Source of the DNA: Mycolicibacterium phlei
Lineage (GTDB): Bacteria; Actinomycetota; Actinomycetes; Mycobacteriales; Mycobacteriaceae
DNA length: 64,000 nt
Direction: 5' to 3'
NCBI RefSeq assembly: GCF_001583415.1
Contig: NZ_CP014475.1
Coordinates: forward strand, 2,294,001-2,358,000
The first letter of the stretch is position 1. Each line of letters starts with the position of its first letter. The notes beneath the pieces were generated by a model, which was given only the letters and a program-made list of their open reading frames with translations, had not been told where the DNA came from and did not search any database. Of the stretch, positions 55,262-64,000 are shown piece by piece. Position numbers and translations under genes: made by a program.

Positions 55262-56026
55262 CTAACCCAGGTGCTCAGATTCGAGGTACACAGATTCGAG
55301 CACCAGGTCCGGCAGCAGGCTCTGGTACTCCGCGTGGGTCTTGTGCTCGACGGTGTCGAACAGCCGGCCCTGCTCGCGGCGCATGAACTCGCGGTACTTC
55401 GGCGCGCCGGGCAGCCGGACGTTGTCGGCGACGACGATCGAGCCGCGGTGCAGCCAGCCGCGGTCGAGGATGCTCTGCAGGTCGGCCAGGTAGGCGTTCT
55501 TGTCGTGGTCGAGGAACAGCAGGTCCAGTGCGCCCGGGCCGAAGCCGTGCCCCGCCAGGGTGTCGAGCGTGCGGCCGCCGTCGCCGATGGTGCCCACCAC
55601 GCACGTCACCCGGTCGGCCACCCCGGCGTGCTCCCAGATCGCGCGGGCGATCTCGGCGTTGGCCTCGGCCAGCTCCACCGAGAACACCCGCGCCTGCGGT
55701 GCCGCCCGCGCCAGCCGCAGCGCCCCGTAGCCGCAGTACGTGCCGAGCTCGAGCACCAGCCGCGGGTCGGCGCGGCGCACCGCGGCGTCGAGCAGCGCAC
55801 CCTTCTCGTCGCCCACGTTGATCAGGAACGACTTCTCGTAGGCGAACCGGTCGATGGTGGCCAGCACGTCGTCGATGTCGCCGCGGCGCGCGTTGGCCAG
55901 CACGAAGTCGCGTGCCGCCGCCTCCCGACCGTCGCCGATCTGACCGGTGGTGAAGATGTTGCGGGCCCCGACGGCCATCCGCAGAAACGACCAGCGAAGC
56001 ATCGGGATCCGTCGCCTCAGGCTCAT
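55262..56026 (-). CDS. SAM-dependent O-methyltransferase (Rv1703c type)
   Basis: A 254-residue catechol-O-methyltransferase-like enzyme of the class I Rossmann fold. SAM loop ELGTYCGYGALRLA, acidic motif FSVELAEAN, and the metal/catalytic segments LLFLDHDKNAYL and IVVADNVRLPG match the cation-dependent COMT group. Its substrate is unknown. A basic N-terminal extension (RRRIPMLRWSFLRMAV) precedes the fold. Transcribed away from the parA cluster, sharing a 139-nt divergent region. Confidence 0.88.
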   Translation of the reverse strand: MSLRRRIPMLRWSFLRMAVGARNIFTTGQIGDGREAAARDFVLANARRGDIDDVLATIDRFAYEKSFLINVGDEKGALLDAAVRRADPRLVLELGTYCGYGALRLARAAPQARVFSVELAEANAEIARAIWEHAGVADRVTCVVGTIGDGGRTLDTLAGHGFGPGALDLLFLDHDKNAYLADLQSILDRGWLHRGSIVVADNVRLPGAPKYREFMRREQGRLFDTVEHKTHAEYQSLLPDLVLESVYLESEHLG

Positions 56027-56165
56027 GGGACCAGCCTAGGCACCCGGATGTGGCGCGATCGGCGACAAGTTGCCCGCGGGTCTCGCTGACCTGGCAGTCC
56101 GCTCCCGTTAAACTTGCCCGGATGTTCGCCATGCCCGTGGATAGTCTGACCAGCGACGGTGAGGT

Positions 56166-57026
56166 GTGAGCGAAGACGGGGGCACCGCGGAACTGGGCCT
56201 GACCGGCCGCCCACCGCGTCACATACCTGAGCCGCAGCCGAAGACCGAGCACGGACCCGCCAAGGTCATCGCGATGTGCAACCAGAAGGGCGGCGTCGGC
56301 AAGACCACCTCGACCATCAACCTGGGCGCCAGCCTGGCCGAATACGGCCGCCGGGTGCTGCTCGTCGACCTCGACCCGCAGGGCGCGCTGTCGGCCGGGC
56401 TGGGCGTGCCGCACTACGAGCTCGAACACACCGTGCACAACCTGCTGGTGGAGCCGCGGGTGTCGATCGACGACGTGCTGGTCAAGACCCGGGTCAAGAA
56501 CCTCGACCTGGTGCCCAGCAACATCGACCTGTCCGCGGCGGAGATTCAGCTGGTCAACGAGGTGGGCCGGGAGCAGACGCTGGCCCGCGCGCTGTACCCG
56601 GTGCTGGACCGCTACGACTACGTGCTGATCGACTGCCAGCCGTCGCTGGGCCTGCTCACCGTCAACGGGCTGGCCTGCAGCGACGGGGTGATCATCCCGA
56701 CCGAGTGCGAGTTCTTCTCGCTGCGCGGTCTGGCCCTGCTCACCGACACCGTCGACAAGGTGCACGACCGGCTCAACCCGAAGCTGAAGATCAGCGGGAT
56801 CCTGGTCACCCGCTACGACCCGCGCACCGTCAACGCCCGCGAGGTGATGGCCCGCGTCGTCGAGCGGTTCGGCGATCTGGTGTTCGACACCGTCATCACC
56901 CGCACCGTGCGGTTCCCCGAAACCAGCGTCGCCGGCGAACCGATCACCACCTGGGCGCCGAAATCCGGTGGTGCGCAGGCCTACCGGGCGCTGGCTCGCG
57001 AGGTCATCCACCGGTTCGAAGCGTGA
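56166..57026 (+). CDS. ParA/Soj-family ATPase (Rv1708 type)
   Basis: A second, non-oriC ParA-like ATPase of 286 residues. It has a deviant Walker A KGGVGKTT (KGGVGKTTSTINLGASLAEY), the Walker A' VDLDPQG and Walker B-type YVLIDCQPSLG. A ~35-residue Pro-rich N-terminal tail precedes the fold. There is no parB beside it; instead scpA overlaps by four bases (GTGA), an arrangement also found in M. tuberculosis (Rv1708-Rv1710). This suggests a link to chromosome condensation or segregation rather than classic ParAB partitioning. Confidence 0.92.
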   Translation: MSEDGGTAELGLTGRPPRHIPEPQPKTEHGPAKVIAMCNQKGGVGKTTSTINLGASLAEYGRRVLLVDLDPQGALSAGLGVPHYELEHTVHNLLVEPRVSIDDVLVKTRVKNLDLVPSNIDLSAAEIQLVNEVGREQTLARALYPVLDRYDYVLIDCQPSLGLLTVNGLACSDGVIIPTECEFFSLRGLALLTDTVDKVHDRLNPKLKISGILVTRYDPRTVNAREVMARVVERFGDLVFDTVITRTVRFPETSVAGEPITTWAPKSGGAQAYRALAREVIHRFEA

Positions 57027-57877
57027 CCGACCCGGAAGCGACCCAGGACGCCCCCGTCGCGACGGAGGCCGAGGCCGAGGACGGCGGCAAATCCGGGTTC
57101 AAGGTCCGGCTGAGCAACTTCGAGGGTCCGTTCGACCTGCTGTTGCAGCTGATCTTCGCGCACCGCCTCGACGTCACCGAGGTGGCGCTGCACCAGGTCA
57201 CCGACGAGTTCATCGCCTACACCAAGGAGATCGGGCCGAAGCTCGACCTGGAGGAGACCACGGCGTTTCTGGTCGTCGCCGCCACGCTGCTGGACCTGAA
57301 GGCGGCGCGGCTGCTGCCCGCCGGCGAGGTGCACGACGAGGAGGACCTCGCCCTGCTCGAGGTGCGCGACCTGCTGTTCGCGCGGCTGCTGCAGTACCGG
57401 GCCTTCAAACACGTCGCGCAGATGTTCGCCGAACTGGAGGCCGCGGCGCTGCGCAGCTACCCGCGCGCGGTGTCGTTGGAGGAGCGCTACCAGCAGCTGC
57501 TGCCGGAGGTGATGCTCGGCGTCGACGCCGACGCGTTCGCCCAGATCGCGGCGGCGGCGTTCACCCCGCGGCCGGTGCCGGAGGTCCGCACCGACCACCT
57601 GCACCAAGTCTCGGTGTCGGTGCCCGAGCAGGTCGGTAATCTGATGAGGCTGCTGGAGCAGCGCGGGATCGGCCAGTGGGCCACGTTCCGGGATCTGGTG
57701 GCCGACTGCCAGGCCCCGATCGAGATCGTCGGCCGCTTCCTGGCGCTGCTCGAGCTCTACCGGGCCCGGGCAGTAGCATTCGAACAACCGGAACCGCTTG
57801 GAGTGCTGCAGATTTCGTGGACCGGTGAACGACCTACGGCCCAGCAGCTCGCGGTGGAAGAAGATCAGTATGGATAG
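57023..57877 (+). CDS. scpA: Segregation and condensation protein A
   Basis: The kleisin of the bacterial SMC complex, bridging the SMC heads with ScpB. The 284-residue protein has an acidic N-terminal tail, the N-terminal kleisin helix domain (NFEGPFDLLLQLIFAHRLDV, residues about 35-55) that binds the SMC neck, and a C-terminal winged helix (IEIVGRFLALLELYRARAVA) that meets the SMC cap. GTG start overlapping the ParA-like gene. Confidence 0.95.
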   Translation: MTDPEATQDAPVATEAEAEDGGKSGFKVRLSNFEGPFDLLLQLIFAHRLDVTEVALHQVTDEFIAYTKEIGPKLDLEETTAFLVVAATLLDLKAARLLPAGEVHDEEDLALLEVRDLLFARLLQYRAFKHVAQMFAELEAAALRSYPRAVSLEERYQQLLPEVMLGVDADAFAQIAAAAFTPRPVPEVRTDHLHQVSVSVPEQVGNLMRLLEQRGIGQWATFRDLVADCQAPIEIVGRFLALLELYRARAVAFEQPEPLGVLQISWTGERPTAQQLAVEEDQYG

Positions 57878-57988
57878 CGACAACCTCGACGGGGCCGCCC
57901 TCAACGGGGCAGACCTCAACGGCGAGGCGCCCGAACCACCGGCGCAGGCCGACCTCGAGACGTCCGAGGCGCCCGAGTCGGCCCCGAG

Positions 57989-58633
57989 ATGGACGATGCC
58001 GAACTCGGATCGGTGCTCGAGGCGATCCTGCTGGTCGTCGACACCCCGGCCTCGGTGGAACAGCTCGCGTCGGCCACCGAACAGCCCGCCGACCGGGTGG
58101 CGGCCAAGCTGGCGGCGATGGCGCAGGAGTACACCGAGCGTGACAGCGGGATCGACCTGCGCGAGGCCGGCGGCGGGTGGCGCATGTACACCCGGGCCAA
58201 GTACGCGCCCTACGTCGAGCGGCTACTGCTCGACGGGGCCCGCTCCAAACTGACCCGCGCGGCGCTGGAGACGCTGGCGGTGATCGCCTATCGGCAGCCG
58301 GTGACCCGGGCCCGGGTCAGCGCGGTGCGCGGCGTCAACGTCGACGCGGTGATCCGGACCCTGGTGGCCCGCGGGCTGATCACCGAGGCGGGCACCGACC
58401 CGGACACCGGGGCGACGACGTTCGCCACCACCGAACTGTTCCTGGAACGGCTCGGCCTGTCGTCGCTGGCCGACCTGCCCGACATCGCACCGCTGCTGCC
58501 CGACGTCGACGTGATCGACGACCTGAGCGAATCCCTGGACGACGAACCGCGTTTCGCCAAACTCAGCCGCGGCGGCGCCGCCGACGGCGAAACCGAACAA
58601 CCGATAGACGTGGACACTGACGCTGATGACTGA
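57989..58633 (+). CDS. scpB: Segregation and condensation protein B (5' frame break suspected)
   Basis: ScpB dimers bind the ScpA linker. The intact frame gives 214 residues with tandem winged helices (LGSVLEAILLVVDTPASVEQ, TRAALETLAVIAYRQPVTRA, EAGTDPDTGATTFATTELFL). The ATG at 57989 has no ribosome site. A frame opening at the ATG at 57870 overlaps the scpA stop, encodes a typical acidic N-terminal tail (MDSDNLDGAALN...) and reaches the scpB sequence one base out of register, at a four-C run (57982-57985). Adding one C would join the two reading frames into a ~254-residue ScpB. The gene is therefore either shortened or carries a sequencing indel. Confidence 0.88.
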   Translation: MDDAELGSVLEAILLVVDTPASVEQLASATEQPADRVAAKLAAMAQEYTERDSGIDLREAGGGWRMYTRAKYAPYVERLLLDGARSKLTRAALETLAVIAYRQPVTRARVSAVRGVNVDAVIRTLVARGLITEAGTDPDTGATTFATTELFLERLGLSSLADLPDIAPLLPDVDVIDDLSESLDDEPRFAKLSRGGAADGETEQPIDVDTDADD

Positions 58634-59369
58634 GAACGAAGGTGTGCGACTGCAGAAGGTGCTGTCGCAGGCGGGAATCGCGTCCCGACGCGTCGCCGAG
58701 AAGATGATCCTGGACGGCCGCGTGGAGGTCGACGACCGCGTGGTCACCGAACTGGGCACCCGGGTCGACCCCGCGGTGTCGGTGATCCGGGTCGACGGTG
58801 CCCGCATCAAGGTCGACGACGAGCTGGTGCACCTGGCCATCAACAAGCCCAAGGGCATGCACTCCACGATGTCCGACGACCGCGGCCGCCCCTGCATCGG
58901 CGACCTCGTCGAGCACCGGGTGCGCGGCAACAAGAAGCTCTTCCACGTCGGCCGTCTCGACGCCGACACCGAGGGCCTGATGCTGCTGACCAACGACGGC
59001 GAGCTGGCGCACCGGCTGATGCACCCGTCCTACGAGGTACCCAAGACGTACGTGGCCACCGTGCTGGGCTCGGTACCGCGCGGCCTGGGCAAGCAGCTGC
59101 GCGAGGGGATCGAGCTCGACGACGGGCCTGCGCGGGTCGACGACTTCGCGGTAGTGGACAAGGTGCCGGGCAAGACGCTGGTGAGGGTGACCCTGCACGA
59201 GGGCCGCAAGCGCATCGTGCGGCGCATGCTCGCGGCGGTCGGCTTCCCGGTGCAGGAACTGGTGCGCACCGACATCGGTTCGGTGTCGCTGGGCGAGCAA
59301 CGACCGGGAAGCATCCGGGTACTGACGCAGAAGGAGCTCGGAGAGTTGTACAAGGCGGTCGGGCTGTGA
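58626..59369 (+). CDS. RsuA/RluB-family pseudouridine synthase
   Basis: A 247-residue RNA pseudouridine synthase with an N-terminal S4 domain ([20 protein letters not shown]) and the catalytic motif [17 protein letters not shown], in which the first Asp after GRL is the nucleophile. Long-chain members modify 23S or 16S rRNA; the position modified here is unknown. Corresponds to Rv1711. Overlaps scpB by 8 nt and cmk by GTGA. Confidence 0.94.
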   Translation: MTENEGVRLQKVLSQAGIASRRVAEKMILDGRVEVDDRVVTELGTRVDPAVSVIRVDGARIKVDDELVHLAINKPKGMHSTMSDDRGRPCIGDLVEHRVRGNKKLFHVGRLDADTEGLMLLTNDGELAHRLMHPSYEVPKTYVATVLGSVPRGLGKQLREGIELDDGPARVDDFAVVDKVPGKTLVRVTLHEGRKRIVRRMLAAVGFPVQELVRTDIGSVSLGEQRPGSIRVLTQKELGELYKAVGL

Positions 59370-60049
59370 GCCCGCTGGTGGTCGCGATCGACGGCCCGGC
59401 CGGAACCGGAAAGTCCACAGTGTCAAGGGGTTTGGCGCGTGACCTGGGTGCGCGCTACCTCGACACCGGCGCGATGTACCGGATGGCGACGCTGGCGGTG
59501 CTGCGCGCCGGAGTGGACCTCACCGACGCCGACGCCGTCGCCGCGGCCGCCGCCCGCGCCGAGCTGTCCGTCGGCTACGACCCCGACCACGACCGCTTCT
59601 ACCTTGACGGAGAAGACGTTTCGGTCGAGATCCGCGGCGAGGCGGTGACCAAGGCGGTGTCGGCGGTCTCCGCGGTGCCCGCGGTGCGCACCCGACTGGT
59701 GGAGGTGCAGCGCAAGCTGGCCGCCGGCGAGGACAGCATCGTCGTCGAGGGCCGCGACATCGGCACCGTGGTGCTGCCGGACGCCGACCTGAAGGTGTTC
59801 CTGACCGCGTCGGCCGAGGAGCGCGCCCGTCGCCGCAACGACCAGAACGTCGCGGCCGGACTGCCCGACGACTACGCCGGCGTGCTCGCCGATGTGCAGC
59901 GGCGCGACCACCTCGACTCCACCCGCGCGGTGTCGCCGCTGCGGCCCGCCGACGACGCGGTGGTGGTCGACACCAGCGACATGAGCCAGGCAGAGGTGAT
60001 CGAGCACTTGACGAGGCTCGTCCGGGACCGCGCGGGAGCGAAACGATGA
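59366..60049 (+). CDS. cmk: Cytidylate kinase
   Basis: Phosphorylates CMP and dCMP. The 227-residue protein has a P-loop GPAGTGKST, the LDTGAMYR substrate segment and [17 protein letters not shown]. It starts at a GTG overlapping the upstream stop and overlaps der by ATGA. The rluB-cmk-der order is widely conserved in actinobacteria. Confidence 0.97.
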   Translation: MSPLVVAIDGPAGTGKSTVSRGLARDLGARYLDTGAMYRMATLAVLRAGVDLTDADAVAAAAARAELSVGYDPDHDRFYLDGEDVSVEIRGEAVTKAVSAVSAVPAVRTRLVEVQRKLAAGEDSIVVEGRDIGTVVLPDADLKVFLTASAEERARRRNDQNVAAGLPDDYAGVLADVQRRDHLDSTRAVSPLRPADDAVVVDTSDMSQAEVIEHLTRLVRDRAGAKR

Positions 60050-61458
60050 GCGACGACGGCACCTGGGTCGACGAGAGCGACTGGGAGATCGGCGAAGACG
60101 AGATCTCCGAGGCCGTCGAGGAGGCCGCCGCGGCGCCACCGGTGGTGGCCGTCGTGGGCAGGCCCAACGTCGGCAAGTCGACGCTGGTGAACCGGATCCT
60201 CGGCCGCCGCGAGGCCGTCGTGCAGGACGTGCCCGGCGTGACCCGTGACCGGGTGTCCTACGACGCGTCATGGTCGGGTCGGCGGTTCGTGCTGCAGGAC
60301 ACCGGCGGATGGGAACCCGACGCCAAGGGGCTGCAGCAGCTGGTGGCCGAACAGGCCTCGGTGGCGATGCGCACCGCCGACGCGATCATCTTCGTCGTCG
60401 ACGCGGTGGTGGGCGCGACGTCGGCCGACGAGGCGGCGGCCAAGCTGCTGCAACGCTCCGGCAAACCGGTGTACCTGGCGGCCAACAAGGTCGACACCGA
60501 ACGCGTGGAGTCCGACGCCGCCGCGCTGTGGTCGCTAGGGCTGGGGGAGCCGCACCCGATCAGCGCGATGCACGGCCGCGGGGTCGCCGACCTGCTCGAC
60601 ACGGTGACGGAGTCGCTGCCCGAGGTGTCGGCGCTGGCGGCGGGCCGCAGCGGGGGACCGCGACGCGTCGCGCTGGTTGGCAAGCCGAACGTCGGCAAGA
60701 GCTCGCTGCTGAACCGGTTGTCCGGCGACCAGCGGTCGGTGGTGCACGACGAGGCCGGCACCACCGTGGATCCGGTCGACTCGCTGATCGAGATGGACGG
60801 CAAGCTGTGGCGGTTCGTCGACACCGCCGGGCTGCGCCGCAAGGTCGGCCAGGCGCAGGGCCACGAGTTCTACGCGTCGGTGCGCACACACGGCGCGATC
60901 GACGCCGCCGAGGTGGCGATCGTGCTGATCGACGCGTCGCAGCCGCTGACCGAACAGGACCAGCGGGTGCTGTCGATGGTGATCGAGGCCGGCCGCGCGC
61001 TGGTGATCGCGTTCAACAAGTGGGACCTGGTCGACGAGGACCGGCGCTACCTGCTGGAGCGGGAGATCGACCGGGAGCTGGTGCAGCTGCAGTGGGCGCC
61101 GCGGGTCAACATCTCGGCCAAGACCGGGCGGGCGGTGCAGAAGCTGGTGCCCGCGCTGGAGAAGTCGCTGGAGTCGTGGGACACCCGGGTGTCGACGGGC
61201 CGGCTGAACACGTTCCTCAAGGAGGTCGTCGCCGCGCATCCGCCGCCGGTGCGCGGGGGCCGGCAGCCGCGCATCCTGTTCGCCACCCAGGCGACCGCGC
61301 GGCCACCCACATTCGTGCTGTTCACCACCGGCTTCCTGGAGGCCGGCTACCGCCGGTTCCTGGAGCGGCGGCTGCGTGAGACGTTCGGCTTCGAGGGCAC
61401 CCCGATCCGGATCAACGTGCGGGTGCGCGAGAAGCGGGGCGCCAAGAAGTCCCGCTGA
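60046..61458 (+). CDS. der: Ribosome biogenesis GTPase Der
   Basis: An essential double-GTPase for 50S assembly, 470 residues. G domain 1: [15 protein letters not shown] and NKVD; G domain 2: [15 protein letters not shown] and NKWD. A C-terminal KH-like domain follows (about 375-460, [18 protein letters not shown]). The acidic N-terminal ~35 residues are an actinobacterial extension. Corresponds to Rv1713; last gene of the parA-to-der run. Confidence 0.98.
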   Translation: MSDDGTWVDESDWEIGEDEISEAVEEAAAAPPVVAVVGRPNVGKSTLVNRILGRREAVVQDVPGVTRDRVSYDASWSGRRFVLQDTGGWEPDAKGLQQLVAEQASVAMRTADAIIFVVDAVVGATSADEAAAKLLQRSGKPVYLAANKVDTERVESDAAALWSLGLGEPHPISAMHGRGVADLLDTVTESLPEVSALAAGRSGGPRRVALVGKPNVGKSSLLNRLSGDQRSVVHDEAGTTVDPVDSLIEMDGKLWRFVDTAGLRRKVGQAQGHEFYASVRTHGAIDAAEVAIVLIDASQPLTEQDQRVLSMVIEAGRALVIAFNKWDLVDEDRRYLLEREIDRELVQLQWAPRVNISAKTGRAVQKLVPALEKSLESWDTRVSTGRLNTFLKEVVAAHPPPVRGGRQPRILFATQATARPPTFVLFTTGFLEAGYRRFLERRLRETFGFEGTPIRINVRVREKRGAKKSR

Positions 61459-61486
61459 CGTCTGCGGTGCTCTGCTGGCCGCTGGT

Positions 61487-61537
61487 TTCTGCGTGTAGGG
61501 CTGTGATTTGCGTTACGGCACAGCCCTGAACGCAGAA
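61487..61537. repeat. Palindrome between der and the TauE/SafE gene
   Basis: TTCTGCGT-gt-AGGGCTGTG (61487-61505) pairs with CACAGCCCT-ga-ACGCAGAA (61519-61537): 8 bp, a 2-nt mismatch, 9 bp, and a 13-nt loop. It resembles the pheT-argC palindrome in size and build though not in sequence. It could end the der transcript, although no T-tract follows. Confidence 0.6.
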
Positions 61538-61590
61538 TTGAGCGTGGGCTGGTGCGCGCCGGACCGATCGGCGCGACTAGCCTTGCCGAA

Positions 61591-62373
61591 GTGCCCGTCC
61601 TGGATCTGCTGCTGATAGTTCTGGCGGGTGTCGCGGCGGGGGCCATCAACGCGGTGGTGGGATCCGGCACCCTGGTCACCTTTCCGACGTTGGTGACCCT
61701 CGGCTTTCCGCCGGTGACCGCGACGATGTCCAACGCGATCGGCCTGGTGGCCGGCGGCGTGTCGGGCACCTGGGGCTACCGGCGCGAACTGCGGGGCCAG
61801 GGCCGTCGGCTGGCCTGGCAGATCCCCGCGTCACTGCTGGGCGCGGGTGTGGGCGCGTGGCTGCTGCTGCATCTGCCGGAGAAGGTGTTCCAGGAGATCG
61901 TGCCGGTGCTGCTGGTGCTGGCGCTGGTGCTGGTGGTGGTCGGGCCGCGGGTGCAGGCGTTCGCGAAGCGGCGCGCCGAAGCGGCCGGTCGCGAGGCCGG
62001 ACACGTCTCGGGGCCGCGGCTGGCCGCGGTGGTGCTCGCCACCTTCGTCATCGGCATCTACGGCGGCTATTTCACTGCGGCGCAGGGCATTCTGCTGATC
62101 GCCGCGATGGGCGCGCTGCTGCCCGAGGACGTGCAGCGGATGAACGCCGCGAAGAACCTGCTGTCGCTGCTGGTGAACATCGTCGCGGCGCTGGCCTACA
62201 CGGTGGTGGCGTTCGACCGGATCAGCTGGGTGGCGGCCGGACTGATCGCGGTGGGCTCGCTGATCGGCGGGTTCCTCGGCGCACACTACGGGCGGCGACT
62301 GTCGCCGGTGGCGCTGCGCGCGGTGATCGTCGTGGTCGGTCTGATCGGGCTGTACCGGCTGCTGGCGCTCTGA
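61591..62373 (+). CDS. TauE/SafE-family permease
   Basis: A polytopic membrane protein of about 260 residues with roughly eight hydrophobic segments in two repeated halves, as in the TauE/SafE family of putative anion exporters. The first half has AINAVVGSGTLVTFPTLV and the second AAQGILLIAAMGAL and SLIGGFLGAHYGRRL, the paired G-rich motifs of the family. Substrates reported for relatives include sulfite and organosulfonates; none can be assigned here. The start is uncertain: the GTG at 61591 directly precedes the first helix, and a GTG at 61552 would add 13 residues. Confidence 0.85.
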   Translation: MPVLDLLLIVLAGVAAGAINAVVGSGTLVTFPTLVTLGFPPVTATMSNAIGLVAGGVSGTWGYRRELRGQGRRLAWQIPASLLGAGVGAWLLLHLPEKVFQEIVPVLLVLALVLVVVGPRVQAFAKRRAEAAGREAGHVSGPRLAAVVLATFVIGIYGGYFTAAQGILLIAAMGALLPEDVQRMNAAKNLLSLLVNIVAALAYTVVAFDRISWVAAGLIAVGSLIGGFLGAHYGRRLSPVALRAVIVVVGLIGLYRLLAL

Positions 62374-62409
62374 TCGGTAGGCGATTGGGATCGCGGTAGG
62401 GCACTCCTG

Positions 62410-62415
62410 TAGCAT
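62410..62415 (+). promoter_or_regulatory. Possible tRNA-Pro promoter -10
   Basis: TAGCAT, 34 nt before the tRNA, with TTGGGA 19 bp upstream at 62385-62390. The spacing is long and the -35 weak, so this is tentative. Confidence 0.35.
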
Positions 62416-62448
62416 TTCGACTCGCTGCCGGCGATCCCGGCAGCATCG

Positions 62449-62522
62449 CGGGCTGTGGCGCAGCTTGGTAGCGCACTACACTGGGGGTGTAGGGGTCGCA
62501 GGTTCAAATCCTGTCAGCCCGA
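62449..62522 (+). tRNA. tRNA-Pro (anticodon GGG)
   Basis: Folds as a cloverleaf: acceptor CGGGCTG with CAGCCCG, D arm GCGC...GCGC, anticodon stem CTACA/TGTAG with loop CTGGGGG (anticodon GGG), and T arm with TTCAAAT. Discriminator A; CCA is not encoded. The D-loop AGCTTGGTA is standard. M. tuberculosis has a proline tRNA at this place after engA/der. Confidence 0.96.
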
Positions 62523-62543
62523 CGCGAGTTTGAGCAGTTCAGA

Positions 62544-62575
62544 GGCGGTTTCGGAGACATCCGAATCCGCCTTTT
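62544..62575 (+). terminator. Terminator after tRNA-Pro
   Basis: GGCGGTTTCGG pairs with CCGAATCCGCC (10 of 11) around AGACAT, followed by TTTT, 21 nt after the tRNA. A good Rho-independent terminator. Confidence 0.8.
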
Positions 62576-62647
62576 CCGTTAAGCGATGACTTCCGGTCCG
62601 CTCGCGGGTCTATCCGTCGACAGCACCGACACCACCGGGAGCATCCC

Positions 62648-63293
62648 ATGGGCCTCATCTATCTCGAACTGTTCGCGACGCTGGACCTCGTCGGGCAGGC
62701 ACCCGGCGCACCCGAGGAGGATTCCGACAACGGGTTCGCGTTCGGCGGTTGGCAGGCGCCACTGGTCGACGAGGTCACCGGCGCGCAGATCGCCGCGGCC
62801 TACGAGGGCACCGACGCACTGCTGCTCGGCAGACGCACCTACGACATCTTCGCCGCCCACTGGCCCCACCAGGAGGGCGGCCCAGACGACGACATCGCGC
62901 GACTGTTCAACCGCATCCCCAAATACGTCGCCTCCCGCGGCAACCCCGACCTGTCCTGGGCGGGCTCCACCCGACTGGGCCCCGACCTGGCCGCGTCGGT
63001 ACGCGAGATCCGCGACCGCCACGACAACATCAAGGTTGTCGGCAGCCTCGACTTTCGTGCAAACCCTGTTGCGCGAGAAGCTCTTTGACCGCATCGATCT
63101 GTGGATTCATCCGATCGTGCTGGGTTCCGGCAAGAAGCTCTTCGACGGCGGCGCGGTGCCGACCAACCTCGTGCTGGTCCAGCCGCCCCAGGTCAGCCCG
63201 ACCGGCACCGTCTACCTGCGCTACGAACTCGCCGACGGCGTTCCGCTCACCGGCGACATGTCCGCGGACCGCGGCGTCGCCACGGCGCGCTAG
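62648..63293 (+). pseudogene. Frameshifted RibD_C/dihydrofolate-reductase-like gene
   Basis: The N-terminal part (MGLIYLELFATLDLVGQAP, LLLGRRTYDIFAAHWP) is a RibD C-terminal/DHFR-like domain of the small reductase type. The frame goes wrong after VVGSLDF near 63053-63055, in a TTT run: it reads RANPVAREAL and stops at 63088. The normal family continuation (FVQTLLREKLFDRIDLWIHP, VLGSGKKLFDGG) lies in the next frame and runs to 63293. Removing one T restores a protein of about 214 residues. Frame and codon bias are otherwise normal, so the lesion is recent or a sequencing artefact. Substrate unknown. Ends 4 nt inside the converging membrane gene. Confidence 0.85.
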
Positions 63294-64000
63294 CGGAGCG
63301 GCCGGCTCGATTTGCCGACTGGACGCCCTCGCGGCACGCGCCTGCGATCGGCGCGCACAAGCTCAGGCCACCGCCTCGCGACCATCGCCGCACCCGCCAC
63401 GACCAACCCGCCCAGAAGTGTTCTGAACAGCACATCGGCCTCGGTCAGCGCGCGTGGCGCCGGCCCGGTGGACGCATACACGTCGAGCAGCGGGGCCAGC
63501 ACCACCGCCGCCAGCACCACAACCATGACCACCCTGATCGCCCGGGCGGCGTCCTGTCGTCCGGGCAGCCGCGTGCCGGCCTCGGCGACGAAGACGTACA
63601 CCACCACCAGCAGCACCGGGGCCGCCGACGGCGCCATCGGCGTCAACGCCGGCCAGGCCAACGACGCGGCCAGTGCCGCGACTGCGACAGCGGCTCCCAC
63701 AGCCACGCGGTCGCCCGGCACGCCGACCGCGTTCGCGACTCGCCCGCCGACCCGCCGCAGCCCCCACAGCACCGCCAGCAGCAGCGCCGTCTGCACGCAG
63801 ACCACCATGACTTTCAGCCACGTCGCCCCGGACGCGCCGAGGTAACCCTCGACCGCATCACCGAAATGGGCCACCCGGTCGAGCGGATCACCGGCGGTGG
63901 CGGCCTGCGCGGCCGCCAGGACCACCACCGCGCACACCATCGCCACCGCCAACGCCGCGCCCATCGGCCGGGCCACCGAACGCAACCGGTCGTTGGCCGT
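63290..64000 (-). CDS. Integral membrane protein, unknown function (partial)
   Basis: The frame is open to the window edge, so the true start may lie beyond; the first visible candidates are a TTG at 63985 and an ATG at 63964. At least 231 residues with about six hydrophobic segments (approximately 8-30, 58-76, 93-112, 118-136, 148-168 and 188-205) and a basic C-terminal tail ending GRPVGKSSRPLR. No family motif recognised. Its 3' end overlaps the reductase pseudogene by 4 nt, tail to tail. Confidence 0.7.
   Translation of the reverse strand, partial: TANDRLRSVARPMGAALAVAMVCAVVVLAAAQAATAGDPLDRVAHFGDAVEGYLGASGATWLKVMVVCVQTALLLAVLWGLRRVGGRVANAVGVPGDRVAVGAAVAVAALAASLAWPALTPMAPSAAPVLLVVVYVFVAEAGTRLPGRQDAARAIRVVMVVVLAAVVLAPLLDVYASTGPAPRALTEADVLFRTLLGGLVVAGAAMVARRWPELVRADRRRVPRGRPVGKSSRPLR

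Noticed and set aside
62449..62580. tRNA-Pro as a phage or island attachment site
   Set aside because: No integrase gene and no duplicate of the tRNA 3' end is in the window.

Overview
The window is high-GC chromosomal DNA from a rapidly growing mycobacterium (Mycolicibacterium type). Three things point there: gene order follows the M. tuberculosis Rv1640c-Rv1713 backbone almost gene for gene; an rRNA operon lies directly downstream of tyrS, the rrnB position known from rapid growers; and the 16S helix 18 is the short rapid-grower form. I do not assign a species.

Layout. 1-3.7 kb: lysX (3' end cut by the window edge) and a DUF1844 gene, both on the minus strand. 3.9-5.9 kb: infC (apparent AUC start behind a two-hairpin leader), rpmI, rplT and a SpoU rRNA methyltransferase. 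5.9-9.3 kb: a minus-strand MpaB-like oxygenase/acyl-CoA dehydrogenase pair, divergent from a class III cyclase. 9.3-12.8 kb: pheST. 12.9-21.3 kb: the complete arginine cluster argCJBDFRGH, nearly every junction a 1-4 nt overlap, with a candidate ARG box at the argC start. 21.3-23.4 kb: a small secreted protein and an intact ABC-F ATPase. 23.5-32.3 kb: an eleven-gene carbon-phosphorus lyase operon phnDCEFGHIJKLM, lying where M. tuberculosis carries its pks10/pks7 region. 32.4-38.1 kb: an alpha/beta-hydrolase/acyl-CoA-ligase fusion, a secreted helical protein, a Trm112-like protein, mpg and tyrS. 38.2-43.8 kb: rrnB promoter, leader, 16S-23S-5S and terminator. 43.9-55.3 kb: a TPR-like protein, glycerol-3-phosphate phosphatase, a tiny conserved protein, tlyA, nadK, recN, steA, mctB/steB, pyrG, a NUDIX ADP-ribose hydrolase and xerD. 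55.3-61.5 kb: an O-methyltransferase (minus), then parA-like, scpA, scpB, an rluB-like pseudouridine synthase, cmk and der. 61.6-64 kb: a TauE/SafE permease, tRNA-Pro(GGG), a frameshifted RibD_C/DHFR-like gene and a partial membrane protein.

The most distinctive part is the phn operon. PhnDCE would import phosphonate, PhnF (GntR/UTRA) would repress, PhnG-H-I-J-K-L form the C-P lyase machine and PhnM trims the triphosphate product. It has a four-cysteine zinc-ribbon-like insert in PhnK, a PhnL that has lost its Q-loop, ABC signature and H-switch, a 15-bp tandem repeat encoding an Asp/Glu/His tract in PhnI, and no phnN, phnO or phnP. Two candidate regulatory elements, one palindromic and one PHO-box-like, lie upstream of phnD. 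Two single-base frameshifts in homopolymer runs (scpB N-terminus and the RibD_C-like gene) deserve verification. I found no CRISPR array, IS element or prophage gene.
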